A stretch of DNA of 64,000 nucleotides from Antarctobacter albus (GCF_900101505.1 NZ_FMZI01000009.1:1-64000); one strand, 5' to 3'; positions 1-8,983 are shown, numbered from the stretch's first letter. A program made the numbers and translations. Notes: generated from the sequence alone by a model not told the origin.

Positions 1-723
1 GATCAGGGTGATCCGGTCGGCCAGGCCGCGGGCCTCGGCGATGCCGCCGCCGCGCGGACCGTAAAGCCCCACGGCGTGCACCTCGTCGAGATAGGTCATG
101 GCGCCGTGGCGTTCCGCCACCTCGACGATCTCGGCCATCGGGCAGATGTCGCCATCCATCGAGTAGACGGATTCGAAGGCGACGATCTTGGGCGCGTTGG
201 CGGGCAGCGCCGCCAGCTTGCGGTCCAGGTCCTCAGGGTCGTTGTGTTTCCAGATCACCTTGCGGGCGCGGGAATGGCGGATGCCCTCGATCATGCTGGC
301 GTGATTGGCCGCGTCCGAGAGGATGACCGCATCCGCCAGCCGGCTGCCCAGGGTCGAAAGCGCGGCCCAGTTCGAGACATAACCCGAGGTGAAGAGCAGC
401 GCCGCCTCCTTGCCGTGCAGGTCGGCGAGTTCCGCCTCCAGCGCGACGTGGTGCGCATTGGTGCCGGATATGTTGCGCGTGCCACCCGCCCCGGTGCCGC
501 ACTGGTCCACCACCTCCTTCATCCGCGCACGCACGTCAGGATGCAGGCCCATCCCGAGGTAGTCGTTCGAACACCAGACGGTGAGGTCCTGCGCACCTCC
601 CTCTGCCCGGCGCCGGGCCTTGGGGAAGGTCTCGCAGTCCCGCTCCAGCTCGGCGAAGACGCGGTAGTTGCCCTCTGCCTTGAGGTTGTTCAGTTGGGCA
701 GCGAACAGCGCGTCGAAATCCAT
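1..723 (-). CDS. hemA: 5-aminolevulinate synthase, C-terminus cut by window edge
   Basis: Condenses glycine with succinyl-CoA to 5-aminolevulinate, the first step of tetrapyrrole synthesis in alphaproteobacteria; a PLP enzyme of the alpha-oxoamine synthase family. The 241 visible codons match Hem[12 protein letters not shown] near residue 50, [23 protein letters not shown] and [17 protein letters not shown] near the edge. The PLP-lysine region lies beyond base 1. The ATG at 723 has GGAG seven bases upstream. It is transcribed away from idi and is first in its transcript. 8-Amino-7-oxononanoate synthase is a relative, but NISGT and the [10 protein letters not shown] context favour HemA. Confidence 0.95.
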   Translation of the reverse strand, partial: MDFDALFAAQLNNLKAEGNYRVFAELERDCETFPKARRRAEGGAQDLTVWCSNDYLGMGLHPDVRARMKEVVDQCGTGAGGTRNISGTNAHHVALEAELADLHGKEAALLFTSGYVSNWAALSTLGSRLADAVILSDAANHASMIEGIRHSRARKVIWKHNDPEDLDRKLAALPANAPKIVAFESVYSMDGDICPMAEIVEVAERHGAMTYLDEVHAVGLYGPRGGGIAEARGLADRITLI

Positions 724-756
724 CGGTCGTCTCCGGTCTCAATCTTCGGGGCCCGG

Positions 757-824
757 CCGGACTGTCCCGGCACAGGCAAATGCCCATGCAGCCTAGGGGC
801 ACGGGGCAGCATGGCACAGTCCGG
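757..824. promoter_or_regulatory. Nested inverted repeat between hemA and idi
   Basis: The divergent hemA-idi gap holds a perfect 9-bp inverted repeat, CCGGACTGT at 757-765 and ACAGTCCGG at 816-824. A second pair lies inside it, CCATGC at 784-789 and GCATGG at 809-814. It could form a cruciform or a leader hairpin, or carry regulator half-sites. No match to the FNR (TTGAT-N4-ATCAA) or PpsR (TGT-N12-ACA) consensus was found in it. The structure is seen; the regulatory role is inferred. Confidence 0.35.
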
Positions 825-935
825 TTTTCCGGAGGTGAACGAGGGGCCGCGCTGTTTCGGCGTGCAAAGACCCCGCCCCTGCCGCTATAAGTGATCAATC
901 CTGACCCATCACGAGGGGCCAAGCCCCGGACTGCC

Positions 936-1472
936 ATGACGATCATGATCCCCGCCTGGGTGGATGGCACCCTGCAACCGGTGGAAAAGCTGGAAGCCCA
1001 CGAACGCGGCCTGAAACACAAGGCCGTGTCAGTTTTTGTCACCCGCGGGGACCAAGTGCTGATCCAGCGCCGGGCCCTGAGCAAGTACCACACACCCGGG
1101 CTTTGGGCGAATACCTGCTGCACCCACCCCGACTGGGACGAAACCGCAGCCGCCTGCGCGATGCGGCGGCTGCAGGACGAACTGGGCATCACGGGCGTCG
1201 TGCCCCATCATATGGGACAGGTGGAATACCGGGCCGGGGTGGGCGGCGGCATGATCGAACACGAGGTGGTCGAGATCTTTCGGGCCGAAGCGGGGCCCGG
1301 GATGACGCTGGCACCGAACCCCGAGGAGGTCATGGACATCCGCTGGGTCCCGCGCCGCGATCTGGAGGCCGAAGTGCGCGAGACGCCGGATCGGTTCACG
1401 CCCTGGCTGCGCATCTACCTGGAACGGCATGCGGGCCTGGTCTTTGGCGCAGACAAGGGGGCGGCGGACTGA
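936..1472 (+). CDS. idi: Isopentenyl-diphosphate delta-isomerase, type 1
   Basis: Interconverts isopentenyl and dimethylallyl diphosphate in isoprenoid synthesis; a Nudix-fold, metal-dependent cytosolic enzyme. The 178-residue protein has the type 1 hallmarks: GLWANTCCTHP with the catalytic cysteine near residue 66, AAACAMRRLQDELGI as the Nudix-like helix, and an acidic EHEVVEIF strand. The frame is open back to a GTG at 891, but homology to bacterial Idi begins at MTIMIPAWV, so ATG 936 (or ATG 945) is preferred. It sits divergent from hemA. Tetrapyrrole and isoprenoid precursor genes are often neighbours in phototrophic Rhodobacterales, but no photosynthesis gene is visible here. Confidence 0.93.
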   Translation: MTIMIPAWVDGTLQPVEKLEAHERGLKHKAVSVFVTRGDQVLIQRRALSKYHTPGLWANTCCTHPDWDETAAACAMRRLQDELGITGVVPHHMGQVEYRAGVGGGMIEHEVVEIFRAEAGPGMTLAPNPEEVMDIRWVPRRDLEAEVRETPDRFTPWLRIYLERHAGLVFGADKGAAD

Positions 1473-1501
1473 CACCGCGCCCCTGACGTTGTGGCGCCTG
1501 C

Positions 1502-2335
1502 TCAGCGATGCCAGATGGCGGCATATCGGGCCTTGCCGCCGGCCTCGTAGCCCGACACATCCACAAGGCGGTATCCCTGACCGACCCACTTGTCGAATTC
1601 TGCCTGGTATTGCGACGAGGTCAGATTGTGCCGGGCGACCCAGCCGCCCTTGCCCTTGTCCCAGATGGCCGCGAAGTAAGGCTTGCCGTTCACCGTGTAG
1701 CCGTCAACGTGCACCGGGCGATAGCCCTGTGCCTTCATCGCGTCAAAGGTCTGCTGGTAGCTGGCACTGCTCATGCCGTGGCGCGCCTGCCAGGCGCTGC
1801 CGCCCTGTTTCTTCCAGATCGCGGCATAGCGGGCCTGACCGTTCACCGAGTAACCCGAGACATCCACCAGCCGGTAGCCCTGCCCGACCCACTTGTTGAA
1901 TTCCTGCTGGTATTTCTGGCCTGACAATCCGTGCCGCGCGACCCAGGCACCGCCCGACTTTTGCCAGAACCCCGCGAACAGCCCGGAGCCGAGGCTCATC
2001 GCATCGATGAAGGCCGGGGCATAACCCTTGGCGGTCAGGTTGTCGAAGGTCTGCTGGTAGGCGGGCGCCTGCAGCCCGTGACGCGCAACCCAGGCGCCAC
2101 CGCCGGATTTCGACCAGATGGCGGCGTAATAGCCCTTGCCGCCCACGCTGTAGGCGTCGATATCGGCCAGGCGATAGCCCTGCGCCTTGTAGGTGTCGAA
2201 CCATGACTGGTATTGCGCGCTGGTCATGCCATGCCGAGAAACCCACTGCTGGGCCTCGGCTGCGCCGGAGACGGTCAAGGTGACGAGGGCGGCAAGACCC
2301 GCCCCTGCGAGGCGATTAATAAAATTCGGTTTCAT
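1502..2335 (-). CDS. Secreted protein of five tandem ~50-residue repeats (BTRD1-like)
   Basis: A 277-residue exported protein. A signal peptide (hydrophobic to about residue 28, ending GAAEA) precedes five tandem repeats of 46-50 residues. Each begins W-[VQ]-x-RH-[GN], has YQxxF near position 12, and ends with [FY]AAIW or a variant. The pattern resembles the bacterial tandem repeat domain found beside secreted hydrolases (Pfam BTRD1, from memory). No catalytic domain is present, so it is repeat-only and probably a surface-binding or beta-propeller-like module. Start is ATG 2335, with AGAGGAA upstream; the frame stays open to 2437. Function unknown. Confidence 0.8.
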   Translation of the reverse strand: MKPNFINRLAGAGLAALVTLTVSGAAEAQQWVSRHGMTSAQYQSWFDTYKAQGYRLADIDAYSVGGKGYYAAIWSKSGGGAWVARHGLQAPAYQQTFDNLTAKGYAPAFIDAMSLGSGLFAGFWQKSGGAWVARHGLSGQKYQQEFNKWVGQGYRLVDVSGYSVNGQARYAAIWKKQGGSAWQARHGMSSASYQQTFDAMKAQGYRPVHVDGYTVNGKPYFAAIWDKGKGGWVARHNLTSSQYQAEFDKWVGQGYRLVDVSGYEAGGKARYAAIWHR

Positions 2336-2349
2336 ATCTGTTTCCTCTG

Positions 2350-2372
2350 AAAATAACCGGGCGCGGCCCGGT
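2350..2372 (-). terminator. Hairpin with T-rich tail downstream of the M15 peptidase gene
   Basis: A perfect 7-bp stem (ACCGGGC at 2356-2362 and GCCCGGT at 2366-2372, 3-nt loop) is followed on the minus strand by TATTTTC. It lies between the M15 peptidase gene (ends 2492) and the start of the repeat-protein gene (2335). It reads as a weak intrinsic terminator, or as a hairpin in the repeat-protein leader. Confidence 0.45.
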
Positions 2373-2491
2373 GCGGAAAAACGGGGCAGACTGGTCTGCC
2401 AACCTGTCATCCATTGGGCGCCGACGCGCGCGGTCATTCAATTACGGTATCCCCGACCTCAACCGCCGGGGCGCGGTTTTCCGCTGTCTTC

Positions 2492-3139
2492 TCAGTTCCC
2501 GGTGGCAGAGAAGTGCTGGTAATCCTTCATCGAGGTCCAGTCGCCGCCCCAGCCCCAGCCGCGTTTCCTGAAGGCTGTCACCACGGGATCCCCGGCAACG
2601 ATCACCCCCCGGGGCCGTGCGCCCCGTTCTCCCGGATCGTCGTAGTCGACCCCCGCAGAAGGCGAGGTGCGACCGCCGGTGACAAAGGGATTCTGCACCG
2701 GGTTGATGTCGATGGCGCGGCCAAGCGCATGTTGGGACAGACGCGAAGTCCCCGCCACGACACGGCAATTGAAGGCGCTTGTGTTGTTGGCCGCCATCGA
2801 AAACCCGTCATCTCCGCGAAAGTGATGCACCAGCCGCATGCTCTGGATCGGGTACCCGGCGGCGTGAATATCGGCGAAGATGTCCAGGATGTCCCTGGAC
2901 ACATCGGCGGCAACGATCAGCTCTCCCTGCCGGGTGCGACCCTTGAAATCCACATAGGGCACGGTCAGCAGGCGCAGGTCTTCGCGCGCCGGACAGGGCA
3001 GGTTCGCGTGCCAGCTGACACCCTGCATCGCGGCCCAGGTGGCATCCGGGATCGGCTGGGCCGTGCCCCGCGCCTGCGCGCTGGCCATCGAGGCCGAACA
3101 CACCATCCCCAAAACTCCGGCCCAAAGGATCTTTCGCAT
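2492..3139 (-). CDS. Exported M15-family (VanY/CwlK-type) peptidase
   Basis: A 215-residue periplasmic zinc peptidase expected to cut D-Ala or L-Ala-D-Glu bonds in peptidoglycan peptides. A signal peptide of about 22 residues (ending MASA) is followed by the M15 zinc motifs: SQHALGRAIDIN (His and Asp ligands, HxxxxxxD) around residue 140 and DYQHFS near the C-terminus (third ligand). ATG 3139 is chosen over ATG 3157 because AGGAG lies seven bases before it. The gene is a single unit in a minus-strand run of exported proteins. The exact bond cleaved cannot be told from sequence. Confidence 0.85.
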   Translation of the reverse strand: MRKILWAGVLGMVCSASMASAQARGTAQPIPDATWAAMQGVSWHANLPCPAREDLRLLTVPYVDFKGRTRQGELIVAADVSRDILDIFADIHAAGYPIQSMRLVHHFRGDDGFSMAANNTSAFNCRVVAGTSRLSQHALGRAIDINPVQNPFVTGGRTSPSAGVDYDDPGERGARPRGVIVAGDPVVTAFRKRGWGWGGDWTSMKDYQHFSATGN

Positions 3140-3217
3140 CCTGTCTCTCCTGCTCATGTCGCCTCTGCCTCAGGGAAGCCAGCCAGACCGGGCACCGCAA
3201 GTCAGGTTATCCGTCAG

Positions 3218-4640
3218 TCACTCGGCCAGGAAATGCCGACTGACGAACCCCGTGTTCCCGTCTGGCGCGACGACCTGGTACCACAGCATGTTCTCGGCAA
3301 TGCAGCCTTCGGCCCGGCGCCGGACGTCCTCTGATGACGGGTATTCGGTCAGCGCACGGCAGAAATTCAGGCACTCCTGTCCGCGTTCACTGTCACGCAG
3401 GGGCAAAAGGCGACCGGTGTCGGGCACCTGCACCCGGTCCGCCAGCCGCACCTGCCCGACGATGGGCGCGCGCAGGCCGGGTGCGGCGCGCAGGTTGACG
3501 AATTCATTGACGTTGATGACCCGGGCCGAGGTGCTGGCCAGACGGCAGTTGTTGAACCCGCCGACAGCGCCACCAGCCGATCCGGGATCCTGCACCGCGC
3601 GGAAAAAGGCGCGGACATGGGCGTCATCCCCCTCGGTCCAGACCGGCAGATCCGCGATGGGCGTATCCGGCGGGTACAGCATGTAGGGAAACGCCTGCCC
3701 GCTGATGTCCTGATCGGTTGCGCCGCCGGTGTAAGAGGCCCCGCCCATGTAGCGGACAGGTCCGTAATCTCCGAAGATGCGCAGTTCACAGCGGGCAGAG
3801 CCCTCGTAGCGGAACCTGCGGTTGCTGAGGGCGTAAACCGATGTGTCCTCGATTTCCTCGTAGGTGAAATCGAGCGGCCTCGGCTCCGACTGAAGCGGAT
3901 AGTCGATCAGGCCGGAATCGACGTGCCAGCAGAGATTGCTCAGCGCCTGTTGCGCGTTGCCGGCGGGAAAGGCCACCGGCGCCACCGCGATCTCCCATTG
4001 CGCGGCCTGACCGACCGTCTCGACATATGTCATCTCGAAGGGTGGCGTGCCCCAGCAACGCCAGGAACAGGGAATCCGGGATCGCTGTGCCCATGTCTGC
4101 GCGGTGCCGCAACACCCCCGCCATGCTGTCGAGCGCGATGGCATAGGCGGTATCGACCTCGTCACGCGTATAGGCGCGCTCCCCCAGCAACAGAGAGGGC
4201 GCATGAAAGCCCAGCCTGCCCCGCGGATGCAGCAGCCTGTCGTTGCTATGGGCGCCGCCCGCCTCGGGATGGCGGTAGCGGCCCGCCAGGAAAATGACAG
4301 CGCAGGCGCTTTCACAGGCAGCGCCTGCGGGTACGGCGGTGCCATAGGCACGCTCCCCGATCAGGTCGGCCATCGCCAGCGCCTCGCGCAAGCCTCCACC
4401 AGGGGAATCCAGGCAGATGCGGCGTCCGACCGGCGAGTAATCGGCGGTAAAGCCAATCTGGTCCAGCAGGGCGCGCAGGGCATCCGCATCCCCCTCCTCG
4501 ATCTGCCCTGAAATCGAGAACCTGCACCCCATGACCGCATCGCCACCCCGGGTGATGGTCGCCGCCGAGGCGGGCCGGGTCCCGGTCAGGACATGGAAAC
4601 AGAAGACCGCAAGGAGAAGGAGGCGAAGCGCGCTGGTCAT
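3218..4640 (-). pseudogene. Frameshifted exported ClpP-fold/SH3b protein (paralogue of the next gene)
   Basis: Tandem paralogue of the gene at 4739-6151. The 5' part (from ATG 4640, with AGGAG seven bases upstream) encodes a signal peptide, ICLDSPGG, CESACAVIF and LGFHAPS. It runs in frame to LFLALLG, then reads out of frame to a stop at 3786. The 3' part, in the next frame, resumes exactly at the matching place (GTPPFEMTYVETVGQAA, like TPASDMSYVETVEQAA in the paralogue). It continues to a C-terminal SH3b domain (RVINVNEFVNLR) and a stop at 3218. Removing one base from the C4 run at 4050-4053 restores about 473 residues. Either a true frameshift or a sequencing error; the intact domains downstream suggest it is recent or artefactual. 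Confidence 0.85.
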
Positions 4641-4738
4641 ATCGGGGCTCCTGCTGCGAAATACAGTCCAAAGGCTAGCACGGCTCCGGAATCACACGAA
4701 GCCGGGAATGCACAGCGGCGCAGCCGCCAGCGACCCGA

Positions 4739-6151
4739 TCAATCCGCCAGGAACTTGCGACTGACGTAACCGGCGGTGCCCGATCCGTCGCGGATCTCGT
4801 ACCAAAAGACATTGCCCTCGATGCAACGGTCCACTTCGGCCCGCAGGTCCGCGTCCCCGTTGTCCAGCGCCAGGTTGTTGCAGGCCTTCATGCAGCTGCG
4901 CGCCCTGTCACCGCCTTCGGGCGTCCGCAGGTCCTGGGTGGCAATCACCCGCACCCTTTCCCCCAGCGGCACCTGCCGCAGCACCTCGGCCTCGAACCCC
5001 GGTCCGCCGCGCAGGTTGACGTATTCGTTGACGTTGACGATCCGCGCCTCAGGGTTCAGCAGCCAGCAGGACCGGATCTCGACCTCGGAGAGTTCCGCGC
5101 GCGCAGCCGCCTGGATCGCGGCGAAAAAGATCTGCTCGCCGGTTTCGGCCGGGCTGCGCACCACCGGCAGCGCGGACAGTGGCAGGCGCGGATCGTGGAA
5201 CATGTAGGGATAGACCTCGCGGCGCGAGATCTCGTTGGCGCCCGCGCCATCCATGACAAGGTAGCCTATCCGGTCCAGGGGATCGCCGTCGGCCCGCAAG
5301 GTCATTTCGCAATTGGCCGAGTCCTCGGCCCGGAAGCCGCCGCGCGACGTCACCTGTGCCCGGTCCGGCCCAAGGTTGCCAAAGGTGAAAGGCAGGTTGG
5401 CAGAGCCATAGAGGTAACTGTCCGACGCGCGCTGATCCAGCATGCCGCCGTCACCGTTCAGACAGGCAAACCGCAACGAGGATTCGATGTCCGAGGCTGT
5501 CAGGGACACCGGTGCCACCTCGATCTGCCAGCGCGCCGCCTGTTCCACCGTCTCGACATAGCTCATGTCGCTGGCCGGCGTGTTCAGGATCGTCAGGAAC
5601 AGCGACTCGGGGATGTCCGAGGTGACGCGCAAGACCTCACCCATGCTGCCCAGGGCCCGGGCATAGGCCGCGTTGACCTCGTCCCGGCTATAGTTGCGGT
5701 CTTCCTCCACCAGCGCCGGGGCATGAAAGCCAAGTGTCCCGCGCGGATGCAGGACCCGGTCGGGAATGGCCGCACCATCGGATTCCGGATGCGAAAAGCG
5801 CCCGGACAGGAACAGCAGGGCGCAGGTGCTCTCGCAGGTGGCCCCCTCGGCGATGGCGGTGCCCATGAAACGCGCCTTGACGATATCCGCCATGCGCACC
5901 ACCTCGATCAGCGAGCCGCCGGGGCTGTCCAGGCAAATGCGCTGCCCCACCGGGCTGGTGCCATCGGGCCAGGGCATGTCTTCCAGGATCGCTCGCAACG
6001 CCTCGGCATCGCCGCTGACGATCTCGCCGTCGATGCGCAACTGACAGCCCATGTCCTGCCCTTCCGACAGGGTGATCTGCGCCGCCTGGGCCATGCCTGC
6101 GAAAACCGGAAGGACGGCGGCCATTGCCAGCCGCCACAGCACCTGTGCCAT
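4739..6151 (-). CDS. Exported ClpP/SppA-fold protein with C-terminal SH3b domain (COG3904-like)
   Basis: A 470-residue periplasmic protein. A signal peptide (to about residue 25, AQAA) is followed by a crotonase/ClpP-like domain. RICLDSPGG matches the ClpP NSPGG strand, CESTCALLF carries a serine where ClpP has its nucleophile, and LGFHAPAL places a histidine like the ClpP catalytic His. The serine is flanked by two cysteines. Near residue 390, RIVNVNEYVNLRGGPG opens an SH3b domain of the kind that binds peptidoglycan. Start ATG 6151 has GGAG seven bases upstream. Protease activity is inferred from the fold and the Ser/His positions, not shown. It is the intact partner of the broken copy downstream. 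Confidence 0.8.
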   Translation of the reverse strand: MAQVLWRLAMAAVLPVFAGMAQAAQITLSEGQDMGCQLRIDGEIVSGDAEALRAILEDMPWPDGTSPVGQRICLDSPGGSLIEVVRMADIVKARFMGTAIAEGATCESTCALLFLSGRFSHPESDGAAIPDRVLHPRGTLGFHAPALVEEDRNYSRDEVNAAYARALGSMGEVLRVTSDIPESLFLTILNTPASDMSYVETVEQAARWQIEVAPVSLTASDIESSLRFACLNGDGGMLDQRASDSYLYGSANLPFTFGNLGPDRAQVTSRGGFRAEDSANCEMTLRADGDPLDRIGYLVMDGAGANEISRREVYPYMFHDPRLPLSALPVVRSPAETGEQIFFAAIQAAARAELSEVEIRSCWLLNPEARIVNVNEYVNLRGGPGFEAEVLRQVPLGERVRVIATQDLRTPEGGDRARSCMKACNNLALDNGDADLRAEVDRCIEGNVFWYEIRDGSGTAGYVSRKFLAD

Positions 6152-6297
6152 GTTTTGCTCCGTCTGCTCGGACCTTTTGGGTGATTCTAGCACGTCAATG
6201 CCATTTTGTGCGCGGGGAATTGCCGATCCGAATCAGACGGCAAGGCTTCGCCGAATCACATCGATGCGCAGGACTGGCACATCCTGCACAGACCCCT

Positions 6298-6356
6298 ATT
6301 TCTTTGGGCAGAAAAATACCTCCGGGGGACGCCGCAGGCGGGGGGGCAGAGCCCCC
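6298..6356 (+). repeat. Interspersed intergenic repeat, copy A
   Basis: First of three related intergenic segments (others at 25846-25906 and 29876-29935, same orientation). Core: TTTCTTTGGGCAGAAAAATA, then CCTCCGGGGG, then a GC-rich hairpin GGGGGCAGAGCCCCC. It lies between pbpC and the upstream exported-protein gene, outside any convincing reading frame. It probably belongs to a genome-wide family of short dispersed repeats. Confidence 0.55.
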
Positions 6357-6410
6357 GATACGCGGGCGCAGCCCGCGCCGGTCGCCGCGCATCGCGCGGC
6401 GAAACCGCCC

Positions 6411-8432
6411 CTACCGCAACTCGATCGACACCCGCCCCGCGGCCCCCTTGGCGTCGATCACCGACAGGGTCGTAAATCCCGGCACCGCGAGCGGAGCAAA
6501 GAACTCGGGCCTTTGCAGACCGGTCGCCAGCACGGCGCCATCCGCCAGCAGCGTGTAGGGCGCCACACCGCCTCGTAGCTTGATCGGTACGCCCAGCCCG
6601 GTCGCCGCCAGCCGCGCGCCCTCGGGCGGGAAGGTCAGTTTCAGCTCGGCCACCGTGTCGCGCGGCCCGAAACGCTGCAGCGTTTCGGGCAATTGCGCGC
6701 GGCTGACCAGCAGCGTCTCAGGCGGCGGCGGGGGCAAGGGTTCGAACCGGCTTTCGACGCGGCCCAGTGCCTCGAACAATAGCGGCGCCGCCAGGTCGCC
6801 GCCAAAAGCGCCAGGCACAGGCGTGCCGTCGGGCCGCCCGATCCAGACCCCCGCCACGTGTTGCCCGGTCCAACCCAGTGCCCAGGCATCGCGATGCCCG
6901 TAGGATGTGCCTGTCTTGTAAGCCACGCGCCCCGGCGGCCCCGCCGAGGGGGGCGGCAGCAGGTCGGCGAGGATGTTGCCAACCTGCCAGGCGCTGGTGC
7001 GGCTGAGAACGCGCTGCGACGGTGCCTTGTCCGGGTCCACTCCGGCCCGCCACCGCAACGGGATCGCCTCGCCGCCTCGTGCCAGCGCCGCATATAGCTG
7101 CACCATCTCCTCGAGCGTCAGGCCAACGCCGCCCAAGGCAAGCGCCAGCCCCGGCGCACCGCCCTGCACACCCGGATCGACCATCGCCCGTTCCAGCGCC
7201 GCCATCAGGTGCGCCGGGCCCAGCGCCTCTGTCAGGCGGACGACGGGGATGTTCAGCGACAGTTGCAGCGCCCGGCGTACCGGCAGCTCTCCCCGGTATT
7301 CGCCGTCGAAATTCTGCGGCGCATAGGTTCCGAACTGGACCGGCGTGTCCAGGATCAGCGTCTCGGGATGGGCCAGCCCGCGATCGAAGGCAAGCCCGTA
7401 AACCAGCGGTTTCAGCGTCGAGCCAGGCGACCTCTGTGCGGTGGTCATGTCGACAAAGCCCTGCGCTGCCATGTCGGTGTAATCCTTGGACCCGACCGAG
7501 GCGAGGATTTCACCGCTCTGGTGATCCGCAAGCACCAGGGCAACCGACAGCTTTTCACCCCGGCCCGACATGTACCTCCGGGCCAGCTTCTCCAACCCGG
7601 CCTGCAAATCCCGGTCCAGCGTCAGGTCGTGGCGGCCCGGTCCCATCGCCACCGCCCGGTCCGCCATGTGCGGGGCCAGTTGCGGCATCGGCTGACGGCC
7701 CAGGGGGGCCGGGTCCAGACTGTCGGATTCCGCCGCCTCCATCGGGATCACCCCGGCGCCGGCCATGCGCTGCAACACGCGGTTGCGGGCATTCCGCGCC
7801 GCCTCGGGGTGGCGGTCGGGGCGGCGGCTCTCGGGGGCCTGTGGCAGCGAGACCAGCAGCGCCGCCTCGGCCGGTGTCAGCCGCGACGGCTCTTTGCCCA
7901 GCCAGATCAGCGAGGCGGCGCGCAGCCCCTCGACGTTGCCGCCATAGGGCGCAAGCCGCAGGTAGAGCGCCAGGATCTCTTGCTTGTCCAGGCGCCGTTC
8001 CAGCGCCAGCGCCAGCCGCATCTGCCGTAGCTTGCCGCGCCATTGCCCCGTGGTGCCGTCCTCCAGCAACCGCGCCACCTGCATCGTCAGGGTCGAGGCG
8101 CCCGATACGATTTCTCCATGCCGGATCGCCTGCCCGGCAGCCCGAATCGTGGCGCGCAGATCGACACCGGGATGGCTGTAGAACCGCTTGTCCTCGTAGG
8201 CGACCAGCATCTCGAAGAACAGCGGGTCGACCTGGTCCGGAGAGACCTCCATGCGCCAGAGCCCGTTTTCGATCGTGTAGGCGCGCAGAAGATGCCCGTT
8301 ACGGTCCCGAACCTCAGGCGAGGTCGCGTGAACCAGCACCGGAATCTCCGTGGCGTCGATGAAATCGTCGAACCGGTCGCGCGCGAAGGCCGCCGACCAC
8401 AGCAGCACGACGAGTACGACAAGCCGTTTCAC
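6411..8432 (-). CDS. pbpC: Penicillin-binding protein 1C
   Basis: Bifunctional inner-membrane peptidoglycan synthase of 673 residues. An N-terminal hydrophobic anchor is followed by a GT51 glycosyltransferase domain (EDKRFYSHPGVD near residue 80, GASTLTMQVARL). The transpeptidase domain has SPGSTLKPL (catalytic Ser-x-x-Lys), SLN and KTGTS, and the C-terminus has the beta-rich BiPBP_C extension. The start codon is GTG 8432, overlapping the stop of the upstream gene as GTGA, so translation is coupled. E. coli PbpC is likewise encoded next to alpha-2-macroglobulin, where the pair is thought to link wall repair to trapping of foreign proteases. Confidence 0.95.
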   Translation of the reverse strand: MKRLVVLVVLLWSAAFARDRFDDFIDATEIPVLVHATSPEVRDRNGHLLRAYTIENGLWRMEVSPDQVDPLFFEMLVAYEDKRFYSHPGVDLRATIRAAGQAIRHGEIVSGASTLTMQVARLLEDGTTGQWRGKLRQMRLALALERRLDKQEILALYLRLAPYGGNVEGLRAASLIWLGKEPSRLTPAEAALLVSLPQAPESRRPDRHPEAARNARNRVLQRMAGAGVIPMEAAESDSLDPAPLGRQPMPQLAPHMADRAVAMGPGRHDLTLDRDLQAGLEKLARRYMSGRGEKLSVALVLADHQSGEILASVGSKDYTDMAAQGFVDMTTAQRSPGSTLKPLVYGLAFDRGLAHPETLILDTPVQFGTYAPQNFDGEYRGELPVRRALQLSLNIPVVRLTEALGPAHLMAALERAMVDPGVQGGAPGLALALGGVGLTLEEMVQLYAALARGGEAIPLRWRAGVDPDKAPSQRVLSRTSAWQVGNILADLLPPPSAGPPGRVAYKTGTSYGHRDAWALGWTGQHVAGVWIGRPDGTPVPGAFGGDLAAPLLFEALGRVESRFEPLPPPPPETLLVSRAQLPETLQRFGPRDTVAELKLTFPPEGARLAATGLGVPIKLRGGVAPYTLLADGAVLATGLQRPEFFAPLAVPGFTTLSVIDAKGAAGRVSIELR

Positions 8433-8983
8433 ACATCCGCCTCCCAGAGGCCCGGGTAACGGGTGACAAAGCCGTGGGTGTCGACCGACAGATGGGTTTC
8501 GAACTCGGTTTCCTGCGCCTCGTAACGCACCAGCCCGCCGCGTTCGCGGGTGTAGGCCTGTGTCAGCGGTGTCACCTGCGGGCCGGGAAAGCGCAGCCAG
8601 GCCGATGTCGTCTCCAGCCGCCCGACTTCTGGCACGCGGTTCAAGGGCATCAGGTTGGTCGCGGGGGTAAAGGCCAGGTCCACGTCCTCGGCCCCTGCCA
8701 GATCGGGGCGCAGAGCCTCGTTCACGGTCCAGCCATCCTCACCCCGCGCAAAACGCAGCGCGACCGCATCACCGCCGTAGTCGCCGGTGATGTCGGCACT
8801 GGTCGTGCACCAGTCCGCGCCGACGCGGATCACGTAGTCCAGCGCGGCCCAGCCGGTGGCATCGCGGAACCGGGCGTGACCGACCAGCATCCAGCCCTGG
8901 TCAAGCCGCGCCAGGCGGCACTTGTCTTCCCCGTCGCGGTCCAGCGCCCGCCAATGGATCGTCGCTACCGTCTCGCCGCTCAT
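8429..8983 (-). CDS. Putative glycolipid-binding protein (DUF1089/PF06475-like)
   Basis: A 184-residue protein without a signal peptide or membrane segment. Its length and Trp/Arg/Asp-rich beta-strand pattern (ATGWAALDYVIRV, NLMPLNRVP, DTHGFVTRYPGLWEAD at the C-terminus) match the putative glycolipid-binding family known from Pseudomonas PA1994. The gene is wedged between alpha-2-macroglobulin (ATGA overlap, 8980-8983) and pbpC (GTGA overlap, 8429-8432). That points to co-production with both. The family name rests on a fold resemblance to lipoprotein-localisation proteins; the ligand is unproven. Confidence 0.75.
   Translation of the reverse strand: MSGETVATIHWRALDRDGEDKCRLARLDQGWMLVGHARFRDATGWAALDYVIRVGADWCTTSADITGDYGGDAVALRFARGEDGWTVNEALRPDLAGAEDVDLAFTPATNLMPLNRVPEVGRLETTSAWLRFPGPQVTPLTQAYTRERGGLVRYEAQETEFETHLSVDTHGFVTRYPGLWEADV

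Noticed and set aside
724-935. FNR or PpsR/CrtJ sites upstream of hemA or idi
   Set aside because: No TTGAT-N4-ATCAA or TGT-N12-ACA with correct spacing was found; TGATCAAT near 891 is only a partial likeness.
6725-6750. tRNA-like GGTTCGAA T-loop string
   Set aside because: It lies inside pbpC coding sequence and has no matching acceptor or anticodon stems around it.
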